This document shows, piece after piece, positions 31,084-39,530 of a stretch of DNA of 39,557 bases (position 1 is its first letter; each line of letters opens with the position of its first letter). The stretch comes from an uncultured Clostridia bacterium (GTDB taxonomy: Bacteria > Bacillota > Clostridia > Oscillospirales > Ruminococcaceae). The notes under the pieces were generated by a model. It made no database searches. It was not told where the DNA came from and saw only the letters and a list, made by a program, of their open reading frames with translations. The translations under genes were made by a program, and so were the position numbers. The stretch is from contig CANQVE010000019.1 of the NCBI GenBank assembly GCA_947627205.1, forward strand, positions 1 through 39,557, given 5' to 3'.

Positions 31084-32689
31084 CTTTAAGCTCCATTCTG
31101 CTCTTGTATTCGAGGCACAGCATTGTTATATCGTCAAACTGCGGGGCTTCTCCTACAAATGCGTCAATATCCTCTTTTACCATCGGCAGAAGCTCTTCGG
31201 GAGAGCTGTCCTTGTTTTTGTTCAGCACTTCTCCGAGCCGTTCCATTCCGTATAATTCGTTTTGGGCATTTGTGGCTTCGGTCACTCCGTCGGTATACTG
31301 AAAGACCTTGTCGCCGACAGAAAGAGTTATGCTCCCCGCACGGTATTTCATGCCCTCCATTCCCGCAAGTACAAAGCCTGCTCTTATCTTCTGCGCTTCA
31401 TAGCTTTCTCCCGCACGGCAGATAAACGGCATTTCGTGTCCTGCGTTTACATAATTAAATTCGCCCGTCACAAGGTCAAGCACGCCCTCAAACGCCGTTA
31501 TAAACAAGCCCTCGCTGTTTGATTCGCAGAGCAGGCCGTTTACTTCGGTAAATACCTCTCCGAGACTTCTTCCCGGGCGGGTGTGGTCTTTTATCAGCGT
31601 TTTTCCTATCACCATAAACAGCGCCGCGGGAACGCCCTTTCCTGAAACGTCCGCCATTACTATCGCAAGGTGTCTTTCGTCTACCATAAAGAAATCGTAG
31701 AAATCTCCGCCAACTTCTTTTGCTGGCGTCATTGTCGCATAGATGTCAAATTCCTTTCGCTCGGGAAACGCGGGGAATATACACGGGAGCATTGATTTCT
31801 GGATATGCGCCGCAACGTCAAGTTCCGCGCCTATACGCTCTTTTTCGGCTGTTACACGGCTCAAGTCGTTTATGTACACATTAAGCTCTTTTACCATCTG
31901 CCCGAAACCGTCCGCAAGGTCGCCTACCTCGTCTCTTGTTTTAACGTCTACGGTAAATTCTTCGAGATCGTCCATGTGCCCGCTTACAAGCCCCGTTACG
32001 GCATTATGAAGTGTAAAGAGCGGGCGGATAAGTATTTTCTTTATGTAGATATAGTAAATGAGCGAAGATATAATAAGTATAACGAGCGTAACTATAAGCG
32101 TAATTATCGCTAAAACATCGCTGTTTTGGTTCATGCTTTCGGTGGACATACTTGCCGTGACATAAGCCACAATGTTGTTATTGCTGTCATAAACGGGAAC
32201 GTATGCCTTGGCGAAGTTTTCCGTTATCAGAACGTTTTCGTCTATCGACGCGCCTTTAACGTCCGCCGCCTTTTTCATAAACTCCATTTCGCCCTCGGAC
32301 AGCTCGACTGTATCGCCCGTCTTATAATTCTCCCCGTCGCTATCGCCCGCATACCATATATAAACGAGCTTATCGCCCTCGGGCTTTGCCACATACAGAT
32401 ATTTAAACCTCACTTCGTCTTTTACAGTCATAAGATAATCGGCAATTTCTTCATAATAGCCGTCTTTTTCGCCGGCTTTTCCGCTGTCGTAATACTGCGC
32501 GATACGGTCGCCGTCAATGACGTAGGAGGACATATAGGCGTTGTCATAGGTTATCCACGAATAATATGTGTACATAAATCCGCCGAAGATTATCATTATT
32601 ACAGACAAAAGTGCGACTACCAATACTACCGCCATAATAACCAGACCAAGCAGCAGTTTTGGCTGTAAATTAAATCTTCGTTTCTTCAT
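31064..32689 (-). CDS. Membrane-bound sensor PP2C phosphatase (SpoIIE/RsbU type) with HAMP
   Basis: A 541-residue signalling protein. A first transmembrane helix (about 12-38) and a second (about 193-216) flank a roughly 150-residue external Cache-like sensing domain. A HAMP linker (about 220-275) and a SpoIIE PP2C domain follow. Metal-binding motifs are VGGDFYDFF, MADVSGKGVPAALFM, QYTDGVTEATN and FDDITML. It likely dephosphorylates the STAS protein next to it when its external signal arrives, counteracting the HATPase kinase. The start has GGAG about ten bases upstream. Confidence 0.93.
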   Translation of the reverse strand: MKKRRFNLQPKLLLGLVIMAVVLVVALLSVIMIIFGGFMYTYYSWITYDNAYMSSYVIDGDRIAQYYDSGKAGEKDGYYEEIADYLMTVKDEVRFKYLYVAKPEGDKLVYIWYAGDSDGENYKTGDTVELSEGEMEFMKKAADVKGASIDENVLITENFAKAYVPVYDSNNNIVAYVTASMSTESMNQNSDVLAIITLIVTLVILIISSLIYYIYIKKILIRPLFTLHNAVTGLVSGHMDDLEEFTVDVKTRDEVGDLADGFGQMVKELNVYINDLSRVTAEKERIGAELDVAAHIQKSMLPCIFPAFPERKEFDIYATMTPAKEVGGDFYDFFMVDERHLAIVMADVSGKGVPAALFMVIGKTLIKDHTRPGRSLGEVFTEVNGLLCESNSEGLFITAFEGVLDLVTGEFNYVNAGHEMPFICRAGESYEAQKIRAGFVLAGMEGMKYRAGSITLSVGDKVFQYTDGVTEATNAQNELYGMERLGEVLNKNKDSSPEELLPMVKEDIDAFVGEAPQFDDITMLCLEYKSRMELKDERTDN

Positions 32690-32721
32690 GTTTATAAATC
32701 TCCGTTATGCGGTTTAATTCC

Positions 32722-33018
32722 TTATTCTATCGTTAGAATGTCTATAAAACCCGTTATTTCAAATACTTCCATTATGGTGTCATTTACGTTTTTTATGGTC
32801 ATACTGCCCTGCTTGTTCATGACTTTCTGCGCCGCAAGCAAAACGCGAAGCCCCGCCGAGGAAATATATTCAAGCCCCGCAAAATCAAACCTCAAGTCCG
32901 TTATGTCGTTTATAATGTGCTTCAGCTCGCCCTCAAGCTGGGGAGCGGTAGTCGTGTCGAGTCTTCCCTCAAGAGCAATATCAAGCTCCGAACCGTTCTG
33001 TTCTTTAGTTATCGTCAT
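32722..33018 (-). CDS. STAS-domain anti-sigma factor antagonist
   Basis: A 98-residue SpoIIAA/RsbV-like protein. The phosphorylation serine lies in LEYISSAGLRVLLAAQKVM. It is the switch component between the kinase and the phosphatase encoded just downstream. GGAGG precedes the ATG. It lies 57 bases after the histidine kinase gene without an obvious terminator, so all five regulators may share a transcript. Confidence 0.92.
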   Translation of the reverse strand: MTITKEQNGSELDIALEGRLDTTTAPQLEGELKHIINDITDLRFDFAGLEYISSAGLRVLLAAQKVMNKQGSMTIKNVNDTIMEVFEITGFIDILTIE

Positions 33019-33074
33019 ATTGACCTCCGTTATAATGTTTAAAATTCGGGATCTCCCGCTGTGAACGAAAAATG

Positions 33075-34457
33075 TTATTCTATATCATCATTCGTATGCA
33101 TATTAAGCCTAATGCGCACCGTAAACAATTCCTTTTCCGCGTCAAATCTGAACGTTGCGCTTCCGCCGTATTTGCGCGCGGTATGCGCTATGCTCCGAAG
33201 CCCGTAGCCTCCGCCCTCTCTGCCGCTTATAAACGCCTCTGCGGGCAAAAATCCGCTTTCCGAGCGATAGCGTTTGTCGAGCGAAACTTCTTTGCAGGAG
33301 TTTGAAATTTCTATCGCAAAAGAGCCCTGTACTGTTCCGACGCGGATCTCCATAAGCCGCTCGCCCGGATATTTATCACAGGCGTTTATAGCGTTTTCCA
33401 TGGTATTTCCAAACAGGACAGTCAAATCCGCAGGCTCTATCTTCAGCTCTTTGCATTCTGCGTTTACCTCGCAGGTTATGTTATGATCTCTCGCCATGCC
33501 GATATAATACTGTAAAAGCCCGTTTACAGTGAGGTCTTCGCAGTAGACCTCGTTGTCGCGCTTTACCGTTGTGTCTATGAGCTTTGAGAGATAGTCTTTC
33601 ATTTCGTCGAGTTTGCCTCTATTCAGCATATCGGTGAGGGAATTATAGTGATGGCGCATATCGTGGCGCATACGGCGGGTGTTTTCCATGTCGTTTACTA
33701 TGTTTTCATACTGTATCTGTCTTATTTCAATTGCGCGGAGCTGTTCTCCGTCGAGCTTTCGTCTTACAGACTCGCGGAATATAAGCCAATATATCAATAT
33801 CTGATCTATCGTCAGGAATATCATCGGTATTAGGAAAAAATGGAACACTCCGTAGTTTCCCGCGGACGTTTCGCAATAAACCGTAATAACAAAATAAAGC
33901 AGAGTCGAAAATGTCGCGATGAAAAACTCGCGCTTCATGTTGTGCGGCTCTATAAGCTCGATGTATTCTTTAAGCGGGCGTATTACCGCCAGCAAAAGCA
34001 TAGGCAGGAGCAGCGCCGTAACAGCCGAAAACAGTATCAAAAATCTGTCGGTATACGGGTATATCGTCGTATCTATCTGGTTTGGGAATATTATCGTATA
34101 CATAACGTTTACCAGAATATAGACCGTAACGCCGTAAAACATTGCAATAAAAAATACCAGGAGCTTTTTTAATACCGCCTCTTTTACGAGCCAGATATAC
34201 GCCGCGAGCATAAACAGAATCGCTGCAAGCATAAAAGAGTTTGAAATGTTTATGTGCAGAGGATATTTTTCCATATCTCTAAGGCACAGCACCGCCGAGA
34301 AAACCACCGCAAACAGCACGGAAATTATCATCATAACGACGAAAATTTTCTTTCTGCTAAAGCGGTATGCCTCCTGCGAAAATGGCAGGAATATAATAAA
34401 AACGCACGGCAAAAACTGTATAAGAAATCCCGCAGCGTTCTGTAAAATAGCGATCAT
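33075..34457 (-). CDS. Sensor histidine kinase, GHKL (AgrC/NatK-like)
   Basis: A 460-residue kinase with about six or seven membrane helices in residues 5-228 and a cytoplasmic kinase core. The probable phosphoacceptor is His265 in RRMRHDMRHHYNSL. The N box is FGNTMENAINACDK and the G box GGYGLRSIAHTARKYGG. It pairs with the LytTR regulator, whose stop codon it overlaps by four bases (ATGA). No signal-peptide gene of AgrD type is seen beside it, so the ligand is unknown. Confidence 0.92.
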   Translation of the reverse strand: MIAILQNAAGFLIQFLPCVFIIFLPFSQEAYRFSRKKIFVVMMIISVLFAVVFSAVLCLRDMEKYPLHINISNSFMLAAILFMLAAYIWLVKEAVLKKLLVFFIAMFYGVTVYILVNVMYTIIFPNQIDTTIYPYTDRFLILFSAVTALLLPMLLLAVIRPLKEYIELIEPHNMKREFFIATFSTLLYFVITVYCETSAGNYGVFHFFLIPMIFLTIDQILIYWLIFRESVRRKLDGEQLRAIEIRQIQYENIVNDMENTRRMRHDMRHHYNSLTDMLNRGKLDEMKDYLSKLIDTTVKRDNEVYCEDLTVNGLLQYYIGMARDHNITCEVNAECKELKIEPADLTVLFGNTMENAINACDKYPGERLMEIRVGTVQGSFAIEISNSCKEVSLDKRYRSESGFLPAEAFISGREGGGYGLRSIAHTARKYGGSATFRFDAEKELFTVRIRLNMHTNDDIE

Positions 34458-35191
34458 TGTTTTCCATCTCCAACATTAAAGCCTTTGCGGCGCGAAAGCC
34501 TGTCAAAGACATAGTTGTCATAAGCCGCACGGATCGCGGCGCTCTGCCTGACGGCGATAGGGAGCTTTGTTCCGTCGCGCATAACGCAGATATCCGTTCT
34601 CATCTGCTCTATATGCTCCATATTTACGACTATGCCGCGGTTTATCTTCAAAAAATTGCCGTCGAGCCTATGTTCAAGCTCGCTCAAAGACAACCACACC
34701 TTTAGGCTTCTTCCGTCCGCCAGAATAACATTTACCGCATGATTTTCGTTTTCAAGCCTCGATATTTCGTCAAGAAACACCGTGTGCCTTTCGGAGCCTA
34801 CAGAAAGCGTTATGCGCTCTCTGTTTTCCGAACGCAGCATATTCAGTCTCCTGAAAGAATCGGCAATGCCCTCGGTCGTGACGGGCTTTAAGATATAGTT
34901 CAAGGCATAGAGCGAAAAGGCGTCTATAGCGTGGTCGCGGCTTGTCGTAACAAAGACAATCCCCGTTTCGGGAGATATCTTTTTAAGCTCCTTTGCTATG
35001 TCGATCCCGTTTTCTTCGGGCATATAAATGTCCAGAAACACAATATCAAAGGGCGGCATATTTTTCGCAGCCGAAAGCAAAGAAGCGCCGTTTGAAAATT
35101 TTTCCGCATTTCGTGCTGCGTCCCAGCCGAACAGCGCTTTTTCAAAATGCTCCCGCTCATGCAGCTCATCGTCGCAAATTGCGATGCGCAT
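34454..35191 (-). CDS. LytTR-family response regulator
   Basis: A 245-residue regulator. The receiver domain (1 to about 118) has acidic Asp7/Asp8, phosphoacceptor Asp54 (VFLDIYMP) and Lys in ILKPV. The C-terminal LytTR DNA-binding domain (about 140-238) includes ISRLENENHAVNVILADGR, FLKINRGIVVNMEHI and LPIAVRQS. GGAGG precedes the ATG. Upstream is a promoter with a 21-base-phased direct repeat that fits LytTR binding geometry, so it probably activates its own operon and perhaps cstA. Confidence 0.94.
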   Translation of the reverse strand: MRIAICDDELHEREHFEKALFGWDAARNAEKFSNGASLLSAAKNMPPFDIVFLDIYMPEENGIDIAKELKKISPETGIVFVTTSRDHAIDAFSLYALNYILKPVTTEGIADSFRRLNMLRSENRERITLSVGSERHTVFLDEISRLENENHAVNVILADGRSLKVWLSLSELEHRLDGNFLKINRGIVVNMEHIEQMRTDICVMRDGTKLPIAVRQSAAIRAAYDNYVFDRLSRRKGFNVGDGKQ

Positions 35192-35318
35192 AACTTTTCC
35201 TCCCGAGTTCGGCTAAGAAGATCGCCGAAGAATAAAGGCAGTTTTTATATCAAACGGGATAAAGTCCCTATCCCTGTTACAATGCAAATACTAAGCATAT
35301 AATAACCATTCTGAGATT

Positions 35319-35395
35319 ATTATAGCATAAAAGTGAATTTTTTTCAATACAACAGTTTTGACTTTTAAGAAGTCAAATATGACTTTTAAGAAATC
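35319..35395 (-). promoter_or_regulatory. Promoter of the LytTR operon with phased direct-repeat operator
   Basis: Minus strand: -35 TTGAAA (35342-35347), 17-base spacer, -10 TATAAT (35319-35324) with TG nearby. Immediately upstream are two direct repeats TGACTTTTAAGAA(G/A)TC on the + strand (35359-35374 and 35380-35395). They are exactly 21 bases apart, two helical turns, as expected for a LytTR activator bound next to the -35. Confidence 0.75.
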
Positions 35396-35558
35396 GGAAA
35401 TTTCGGCAGGTTGGCAGGAGACAGGGGACAGTATTCAGTAACAGCCGAAAGGCAGTTCTCTCATTTATCACTTTTGAATAGCCTTATCGCTCTTTTTCCC
35501 CCGCCCTACTGTAAATCCATTTTCAAGGTTGTTCCCCGCTCTACACCTCTTGGTAGGA

Positions 35559-35725
35559 TTGCCGTTTCAAATGCAAGCATTTGAAACGGCAATGCGGGGA
35601 AAACTCTTGTTTTCCCCGCACCCTTTAGCGCTTGCTGACGCGTTTGCGGGGGCTTTGCCCCCGCGCCCCCACCAAAGGGCGCAATGCGCCCTTTGGAAAC
35701 CCATATACCGCGCCTTACGGCGCGG
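35559..35725. repeat. Cluster of five extragenic hairpins
   Basis: In a gene-free stretch (35192-35778) five stable palindromes follow one another: ATTGCCGTTTCAAATGC with its complement (35559-35593), TGCGGGGAAAAC/GTTTTCCCCGCA (35593-35620), GCGGGGGC/GCCCCCGC (about 35646-35663), CCAAAGGGCGC/GCGCCCTTTGG (about 35672-35696) and CCGCGCC/GGCGCGG (about 35708-35725). The second and the adjoining AGCGCTTGCTGACGCGTT are related, in reverse orientation, to sequences at 16855-16942. This is a composite dispersed extragenic repeat. Nothing else is evident from 35396 to 35558. Confidence 0.75.
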
Positions 35726-35763
35726 TCGGATAGAATAAACGTTGTTCTCCGCTCAAAACTTAT

Positions 35764-35797
35764 TCTTGCCTCTTGCTTCTAGCTTCCAGCCTCTAGC
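35764..35797 (-). repeat. Heptad repeat overlapping a gene end
   Basis: Minus strand 7-mers GCTAGAG, GCTGGAA, GCTAGAA, GCAAGAG, GCAAGAA. The first two encode the last residues (LEAGS) and the third supplies the TAG stop of the DUF4026 gene. Nearly the same heptads lie at 16709-16744. Confidence 0.75.
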
Positions 35798-37062
35798 AAG
35801 TATACCTCATTCGGCGTAACGGGAAATTCCTTTGTAAATATCATCCAATCCGTAATGTCCGAAACCTCAAACTCCCGCTCGTCGCCCGTATGTATCCCGC
35901 TTACATCATAAGCCTCATGCGTGAGCTTAGCCGTGAACTTATCACCATTGACACCCACAAGCTCAAACCACACATGCTCCTTTTCTCCCGCTTTTCCGCC
36001 GTCCGTCTGCAGACCTATCTTTATAAGCACCTTGTTTTCCTTGTCCTCAAACGCTTTCCTCGCATAACCAAAACGCTCCTGCGCAAGCGCTTTCATCCGC
36101 TCCGTTTCCTCGTTGCTGAAAAAATAAACGGGATTGTTGGGGTACTTGTCGTTGTAAATTGAAACCTTGCTTAAAACGTCTTTCTTCATATCGTCCTCGG
36201 ACTTGTACAAAAAGACAGGGCTTGTTTTTGAGTTATGAGCGTTCTCCCTGTCCTTTTCTCCGCCAAGTTCAAGTTTTTTATACTCGGAAAGCGCTTCCGT
36301 CCACGAACGGCAAATTGCCACAATCGGCGTATTCCCCTCCAGAAGTCCGATAAAAGCTACGTCCTTATGCGGATCGAAATCCTCGTTCATATCGAGAAGA
36401 TATGAGCCGTATGCATTAAGAAGATTGTAGTGGTCGTTACAATGCTCCCTGTCCGAATCAAGAATTTCGATCTCTGTAAGCCCAAATCTGCACAGTCCGT
36501 GAGTATGGAGCCACACCGAATTTCCCGTGCCTGATACGCCCTGTATCGCAAACAAGTCCTGCGCGGCAGGAACAACTTTCGACTTTGCCGCGAGCTTTAC
36601 CCATTTCGGATGCAGCACTCTTTCCGCGCTTTCGTCTATAAGCCCGATAAGGTCGGGAATTACCGCCACTGCAATTTTCAGCTGGATATGATAAAACTTT
36701 TTGGGATTTTTAGTAAAGCGCATTGAAAAGTTCATTGAAGAATTGGCATTTTTAAGTTTTTCGGTTTCCGCCTGCGTAAAATTGCGCATTGTATAAAGGT
36801 AGCTTTCGGGGAGCGAAAATCCTCCCGCATCAAAAACTCCCTCGTATTCTTCGCCGTCGTAATCAAAATTCACCATAAATGCATTGGACTTTTCGCTCTG
36901 CTTTGAGTGATTGACCTTAAAGCCGTCGATATTGTTTATCGCATTGACCACCTGCTCCATATCGGGGAGCTTGTTTTTGTTTTCGGGAATTATCATAAAG
37001 CAAGACAATGCTTCCCAATACCCGAGCGGCTGCTCCGTAAGCTGTTTCTTTTTTCCGAACAT
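35779..37062 (-). CDS. DUF4026/DUF2314 domain protein
   Basis: A 427-residue cytoplasmic protein of unknown function. The N-terminal and central parts resemble DUF4026 (segments VWLHTHGLCRFGLTEIEILD and YHIQLKIAVAVIPDLIGLID). The C-terminal 80 residues fit DUF2314 (HVWFELVGVNGDKFTAKLT, VSDITDWMIF). The start at 37062 is chosen because GGAGG lies five bases before it; the in-frame ATG at 37074 overlaps that site. The gene has its own promoter, and its stop codon lies in a heptad repeat, which suggests the original C terminus was replaced. Proteins of this type are often found as stand-alone genes. Confidence 0.8.
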   Translation of the reverse strand: MFGKKKQLTEQPLGYWEALSCFMIIPENKNKLPDMEQVVNAINNIDGFKVNHSKQSEKSNAFMVNFDYDGEEYEGVFDAGGFSLPESYLYTMRNFTQAETEKLKNANSSMNFSMRFTKNPKKFYHIQLKIAVAVIPDLIGLIDESAERVLHPKWVKLAAKSKVVPAAQDLFAIQGVSGTGNSVWLHTHGLCRFGLTEIEILDSDREHCNDHYNLLNAYGSYLLDMNEDFDPHKDVAFIGLLEGNTPIVAICRSWTEALSEYKKLELGGEKDRENAHNSKTSPVFLYKSEDDMKKDVLSKVSIYNDKYPNNPVYFFSNEETERMKALAQERFGYARKAFEDKENKVLIKIGLQTDGGKAGEKEHVWFELVGVNGDKFTAKLTHEAYDVSGIHTGDEREFEVSDITDWMIFTKEFPVTPNEVYLLEAGS

Positions 37063-37101
37063 AATTACCTCCATAATTCTATAGCCATGTCCTGTGGTTT
37101 A

Positions 37102-37130
37102 ATTGTAACATTTTTTCGGTAGGTTGTCAA
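37102..37130 (-). promoter_or_regulatory. Promoter of the DUF4026 gene
   Basis: Minus strand: -35 TTGACA (37125-37130), 17-base spacer, -10 TACAAT (37102-37107). Confidence 0.85.
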
Positions 37131-37194
37131 TACAGAAGTAAGAAGTTTAAATTAAAGCGTTGTTTGCTGAATTTTATGTATAATAGAAAAAAGG

Positions 37195-37395
37195 TTGACA
37201 ATATTTTTAAATTATGGTACAATTTAATTGCGACATAATCTCATATTATTTCACATACAGCATACACTTTTACTGCGGTAAAAGTGTGGGCTCTGTTTTC
37301 GTATGCTGTTAGTGAATAAAGTATAACGAGATTGTGTCGCAGCAATCGGAGCTTGCGTTTTTACAGGTGCGCGGCTTCGGCTGCGCACTTTTTTA
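37195..37395 (+). promoter_or_regulatory. Promoter and candidate structured leader RNA with terminator, copy B
   Basis: Promoter -35 TTGACA (37195-37200), 17-base spacer, -10 TACAAT (37218-37223). The leader opens with P1 GCGACATAATCTC (37230-37242), pairing with GAGATTGTGTCGC (37328-37340) with one G-U. P2 is TTCAC/GTGAA plus CAGCATAC/GTATGCTG (37250-37265 with 37301-37316). P3 is ACTTTTAC, TGCG loop, GTAAAAGT (37266-37285), followed by GGCTCTGTTTTCGTAT. After P1 come GAGCTTGCGTTTTTACAG and a terminator GTGCGCGGC-TTCG-GCTGCGCAC (37367-37388) with a T-run. The same order and several identical tracts occur at 5372-5550, while the P1 and P2 sequences differ but stay paired. Confidence 0.68.
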
Positions 37396-37419
37396 TTGAC
37401 AATTTAAGGAGGACAAGAA

Positions 37420-38754
37420 ATGAAAAAAGCAAAATTATTATCGGCAATTTTAGCAACATCGCTTCTTCTGTCGGGGTGCGCGAACAGCACCGAAAATTCC
37501 TCGCAAAGCTCACAGCAGAATAGCGTTACAGACAATTCAAGCAGTTCTTCTCACAATAGTACATCTTCTTCAAGCTCAACTGAAAGTAGCTCGTCTGAAA
37601 GCAGTTCTTCCGAAATAACCGAAAGTTCTTCAAGTTCCGTTGTCAGCAGTTCCGAGGAAAGCAGTTCGGCTGAAACTTCTTCAAGCGCAGAGGCTTCAAG
37701 TTCTAAGCCTGCAAGTTCTTCAAGCAAGCTCGCTTCAAGTTCAAAATCTTCAAGTACATCAAGCTCGTCAAACAAATCTGCTTCAAGCTCCAAACCTGCA
37801 AGTTCTTCAAGCAAGTCTGTTTCAAGTTCTAAGTCAGCAAGTTCTTCAACGCCTGCAACTCCTCCTGCAAGCGGTACGGTGACAATTTTCGGGAAAGAAT
37901 ATGATATAGCAACTACAACAGGGTTTTATTGCTATTCCGTAGATGTTAACCGCGTTACATTTGATGATGCAGTAAAAATCGGCAAACTTGTAAATTTGAC
38001 AACTATATATATTAGTGGTGTAGAAATTACAGATATAAGTCCATTTTCAAATCTTACCAAGCTGGAAGAATTGTATTTGAGCAGTAGTCAAATAAGCAAT
38101 ATAAGTTCGCTTGCAAATCTTACTAATCTTACCACTTTGAGTTTGGATTATAATCAAATTAGCGATATAAGCCCTCTTGCAAATCTTACTAATCTGACAT
38201 ATTTGCATTTGAGCTATAATCAGATCAGAGATATAACTCCGCTTTCAAATCTTACTAAGTTGGATAATTTGATGTTGAATTATAATCAAATCAGTGATAT
38301 AAGTCCGATTTCTAATCTTACTAAACTGAAATATTTGAATTTGAGCGATAATCAAATAAGCAATATAATTGCACTTGAAAATCTTGCCAATTTGGCGTGG
38401 TTAGGCTTGGGCAACAATCAAATCAGCAATATAAGTGCGCTTGCAGAGCTTACTAATCTGACGGAATATTTGGGATTGTATACTAATAAAATCAGCGATA
38501 TAAGTGCGCTTAAAAATCTTACTAATCTGACAGATTTGAATTTGTCGAATAATCAAATCAGCGATATAAAGCCGATTTCAAATCTTACTAAGCTGACAAG
38601 TTTGGTTTTGAGCAATAATCAAATCGGCGATATAAGTCCTCTTGTAAATCTTACTGAACTGAAATATTTGAATTTAAGCGATAATCAAATAAGCAAAGAA
38701 GATATATATCAACTTAAAACTCATCTTCCGAATTGTTCTATAAGTTTTATATAA
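37420..38754 (+). CDS. Leucine-rich-repeat lipoprotein with serine-rich linker (internalin-like)
   Basis: A 444-residue secreted lipoprotein. The lipobox is LLSG-Cys20 after MKKAKLLSAILATSL. About 125 residues of low-complexity Ser/Ala/Lys/Thr-rich linker follow. Next is a short cap (GTVTIFGKEYDIATTTGFYC), then roughly 11 LRRs of 22 residues with the internalin/SDS22 pattern (LTNLTTLSLDYNQISDISPL). One repeat (near LTEYLGLYTNKIS) carries an extra residue. It is probably surface-exposed and binds a protein or glycan ligand. AAGGAGG lies seven bases before the ATG. Expression is likely gated by the leader RNA and terminator just upstream. The repeats are AT-rich compared with the surroundings. 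Confidence 0.9.
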   Translation: MKKAKLLSAILATSLLLSGCANSTENSSQSSQQNSVTDNSSSSSHNSTSSSSSTESSSSESSSSEITESSSSSVVSSSEESSSAETSSSAEASSSKPASSSSKLASSSKSSSTSSSSNKSASSSKPASSSSKSVSSSKSASSSTPATPPASGTVTIFGKEYDIATTTGFYCYSVDVNRVTFDDAVKIGKLVNLTTIYISGVEITDISPFSNLTKLEELYLSSSQISNISSLANLTNLTTLSLDYNQISDISPLANLTNLTYLHLSYNQIRDITPLSNLTKLDNLMLNYNQISDISPISNLTKLKYLNLSDNQISNIIALENLANLAWLGLGNNQISNISALAELTNLTEYLGLYTNKISDISALKNLTNLTDLNLSNNQISDIKPISNLTKLTSLVLSNNQIGDISPLVNLTELKYLNLSDNQISKEDIYQLKTHLPNCSISFI

Positions 38755-38851
38755 TTATAAACACACCTGCCCTTTTAGGATAGGGCACTGCTTATAAAAA
38801 GAAGCAAGAGGTCAAAGCTAAAAACGAAAGATGTTAGCTTAATAAAAAGTA

Positions 38852-38885
38852 TAAAAAAGAGAGAACCCGAAGATTCTCTCTTAAT
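38852..38885 (-). terminator. Terminator of the rRNA/tRNA operon (bidirectional)
   Basis: Minus strand: AAGAGAGAATC, TTCG, GGTTCTCTC, then six Ts. The opposite strand also ends in a T-rich tract, so it can serve the LRR gene too. Nothing else is seen from 38755 to 39009 apart from a small TGCCCT/AGGGCA hairpin near 38769. Confidence 0.85.
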
Positions 38886-39009
38886 TTTTTGAGCTTGCGT
38901 GCTAATAATTTCCATATTTTCCCTTTTTTTCGTGGGAATTTTCGTGGGAAAAATTGTTGTTTTTTACTTGCTTTTGTTGCTGTTTTTGGCTCTACAATAA
39001 GCCATTTTG

Positions 39010-39085
39010 TGGCACGGGCAGAAGGACTTGAACCCTCGACATACGGTTTTGGAGACCGTCGTTCTACCAACTGAACTATACCCGT
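39010..39085 (-). tRNA. trnW: tRNA-Trp (CCA)
   Basis: 76 bases including encoded CCA; acceptor stem ACGGGTA/TGCCCGT; anticodon loop CTCCAAA gives anticodon CCA; T-loop GTTCAAG. Last tRNA of the cluster downstream of the 5S gene. Confidence 0.96.
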
Positions 39086-39118
39086 ATATAAAATTTCGCT
39101 GAACACGAGGTTCAGCGA

Positions 39119-39195
39119 TGGTGCGCCAACAGGGACTCGAACCCCGGACCGACCGGTTATGAGCCGGTTGCTCTAACCAACTGAGCTATTGGCGC
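39119..39195 (-). tRNA. trnM: tRNA-Met (CAT)
   Basis: 77 bases with encoded CCA; acceptor stem GCGCCAA/TTGGCGC; anticodon CAT in the stem-loop CCGG-CTCATAA-CCGG. It looks like an elongator Met tRNA; a tRNA-Ile with lysidine-modified CAT cannot be excluded by eye. Confidence 0.93.
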
Positions 39196-39218
39196 AAATA
39201 GGGAAAACTCCCGTATAA

Positions 39219-39293
39219 TGGTGACCCGTACCGGAATCGAACCGATGTTAACGGCGTGAGAGGCCGCTGTCTTAACCGCTTGACCAACGGGCC
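39219..39293 (-). tRNA. trnE: tRNA-Glu (CTC)
   Basis: 75 bases with encoded CCA; begins GGCCCGTTGGTCAAGCGG, typical of Glu tRNAs; anticodon loop CTCTCAC gives CTC, reading GAG. Confidence 0.95.
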
Positions 39294-39332
39294 ATATAAA
39301 GGTAAGGAATAGGAGATCCTATTCCTTACTTA

Positions 39333-39408
39333 TGGTACAGCTTCAGGGACTCGAACCCTGGACCCACTGATTAAGAGTCAGTTGCTCTACCAACTGAGCT
39401 AAAGCTGC
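39333..39408 (-). tRNA. trnK: tRNA-Lys (CTT)
   Basis: 76 bases with encoded CCA; acceptor GCAGCTT; anticodon stem-loop CTGA-CTCTTAA-TCAG gives CTT, reading AAG. First tRNA after the 5S gene. Confidence 0.95.
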
Positions 39409-39412
39409 ATAG

Positions 39413-39530
<118 letters not shown>

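Noticed and set aside
37224-37395. Assignment of the leader RNA to c-di-GMP, purine, cobalamin or T-box classes
   Set aside because: I could not see the conserved core motifs of these classes (for example a T-box TGG sequence or GEMM core); a covariance search would be decisive.
37551-37814. Minus-strand Leu/Glu-rich open frame
   Set aside because: Mirror of the serine-rich linker of the LRR lipoprotein.
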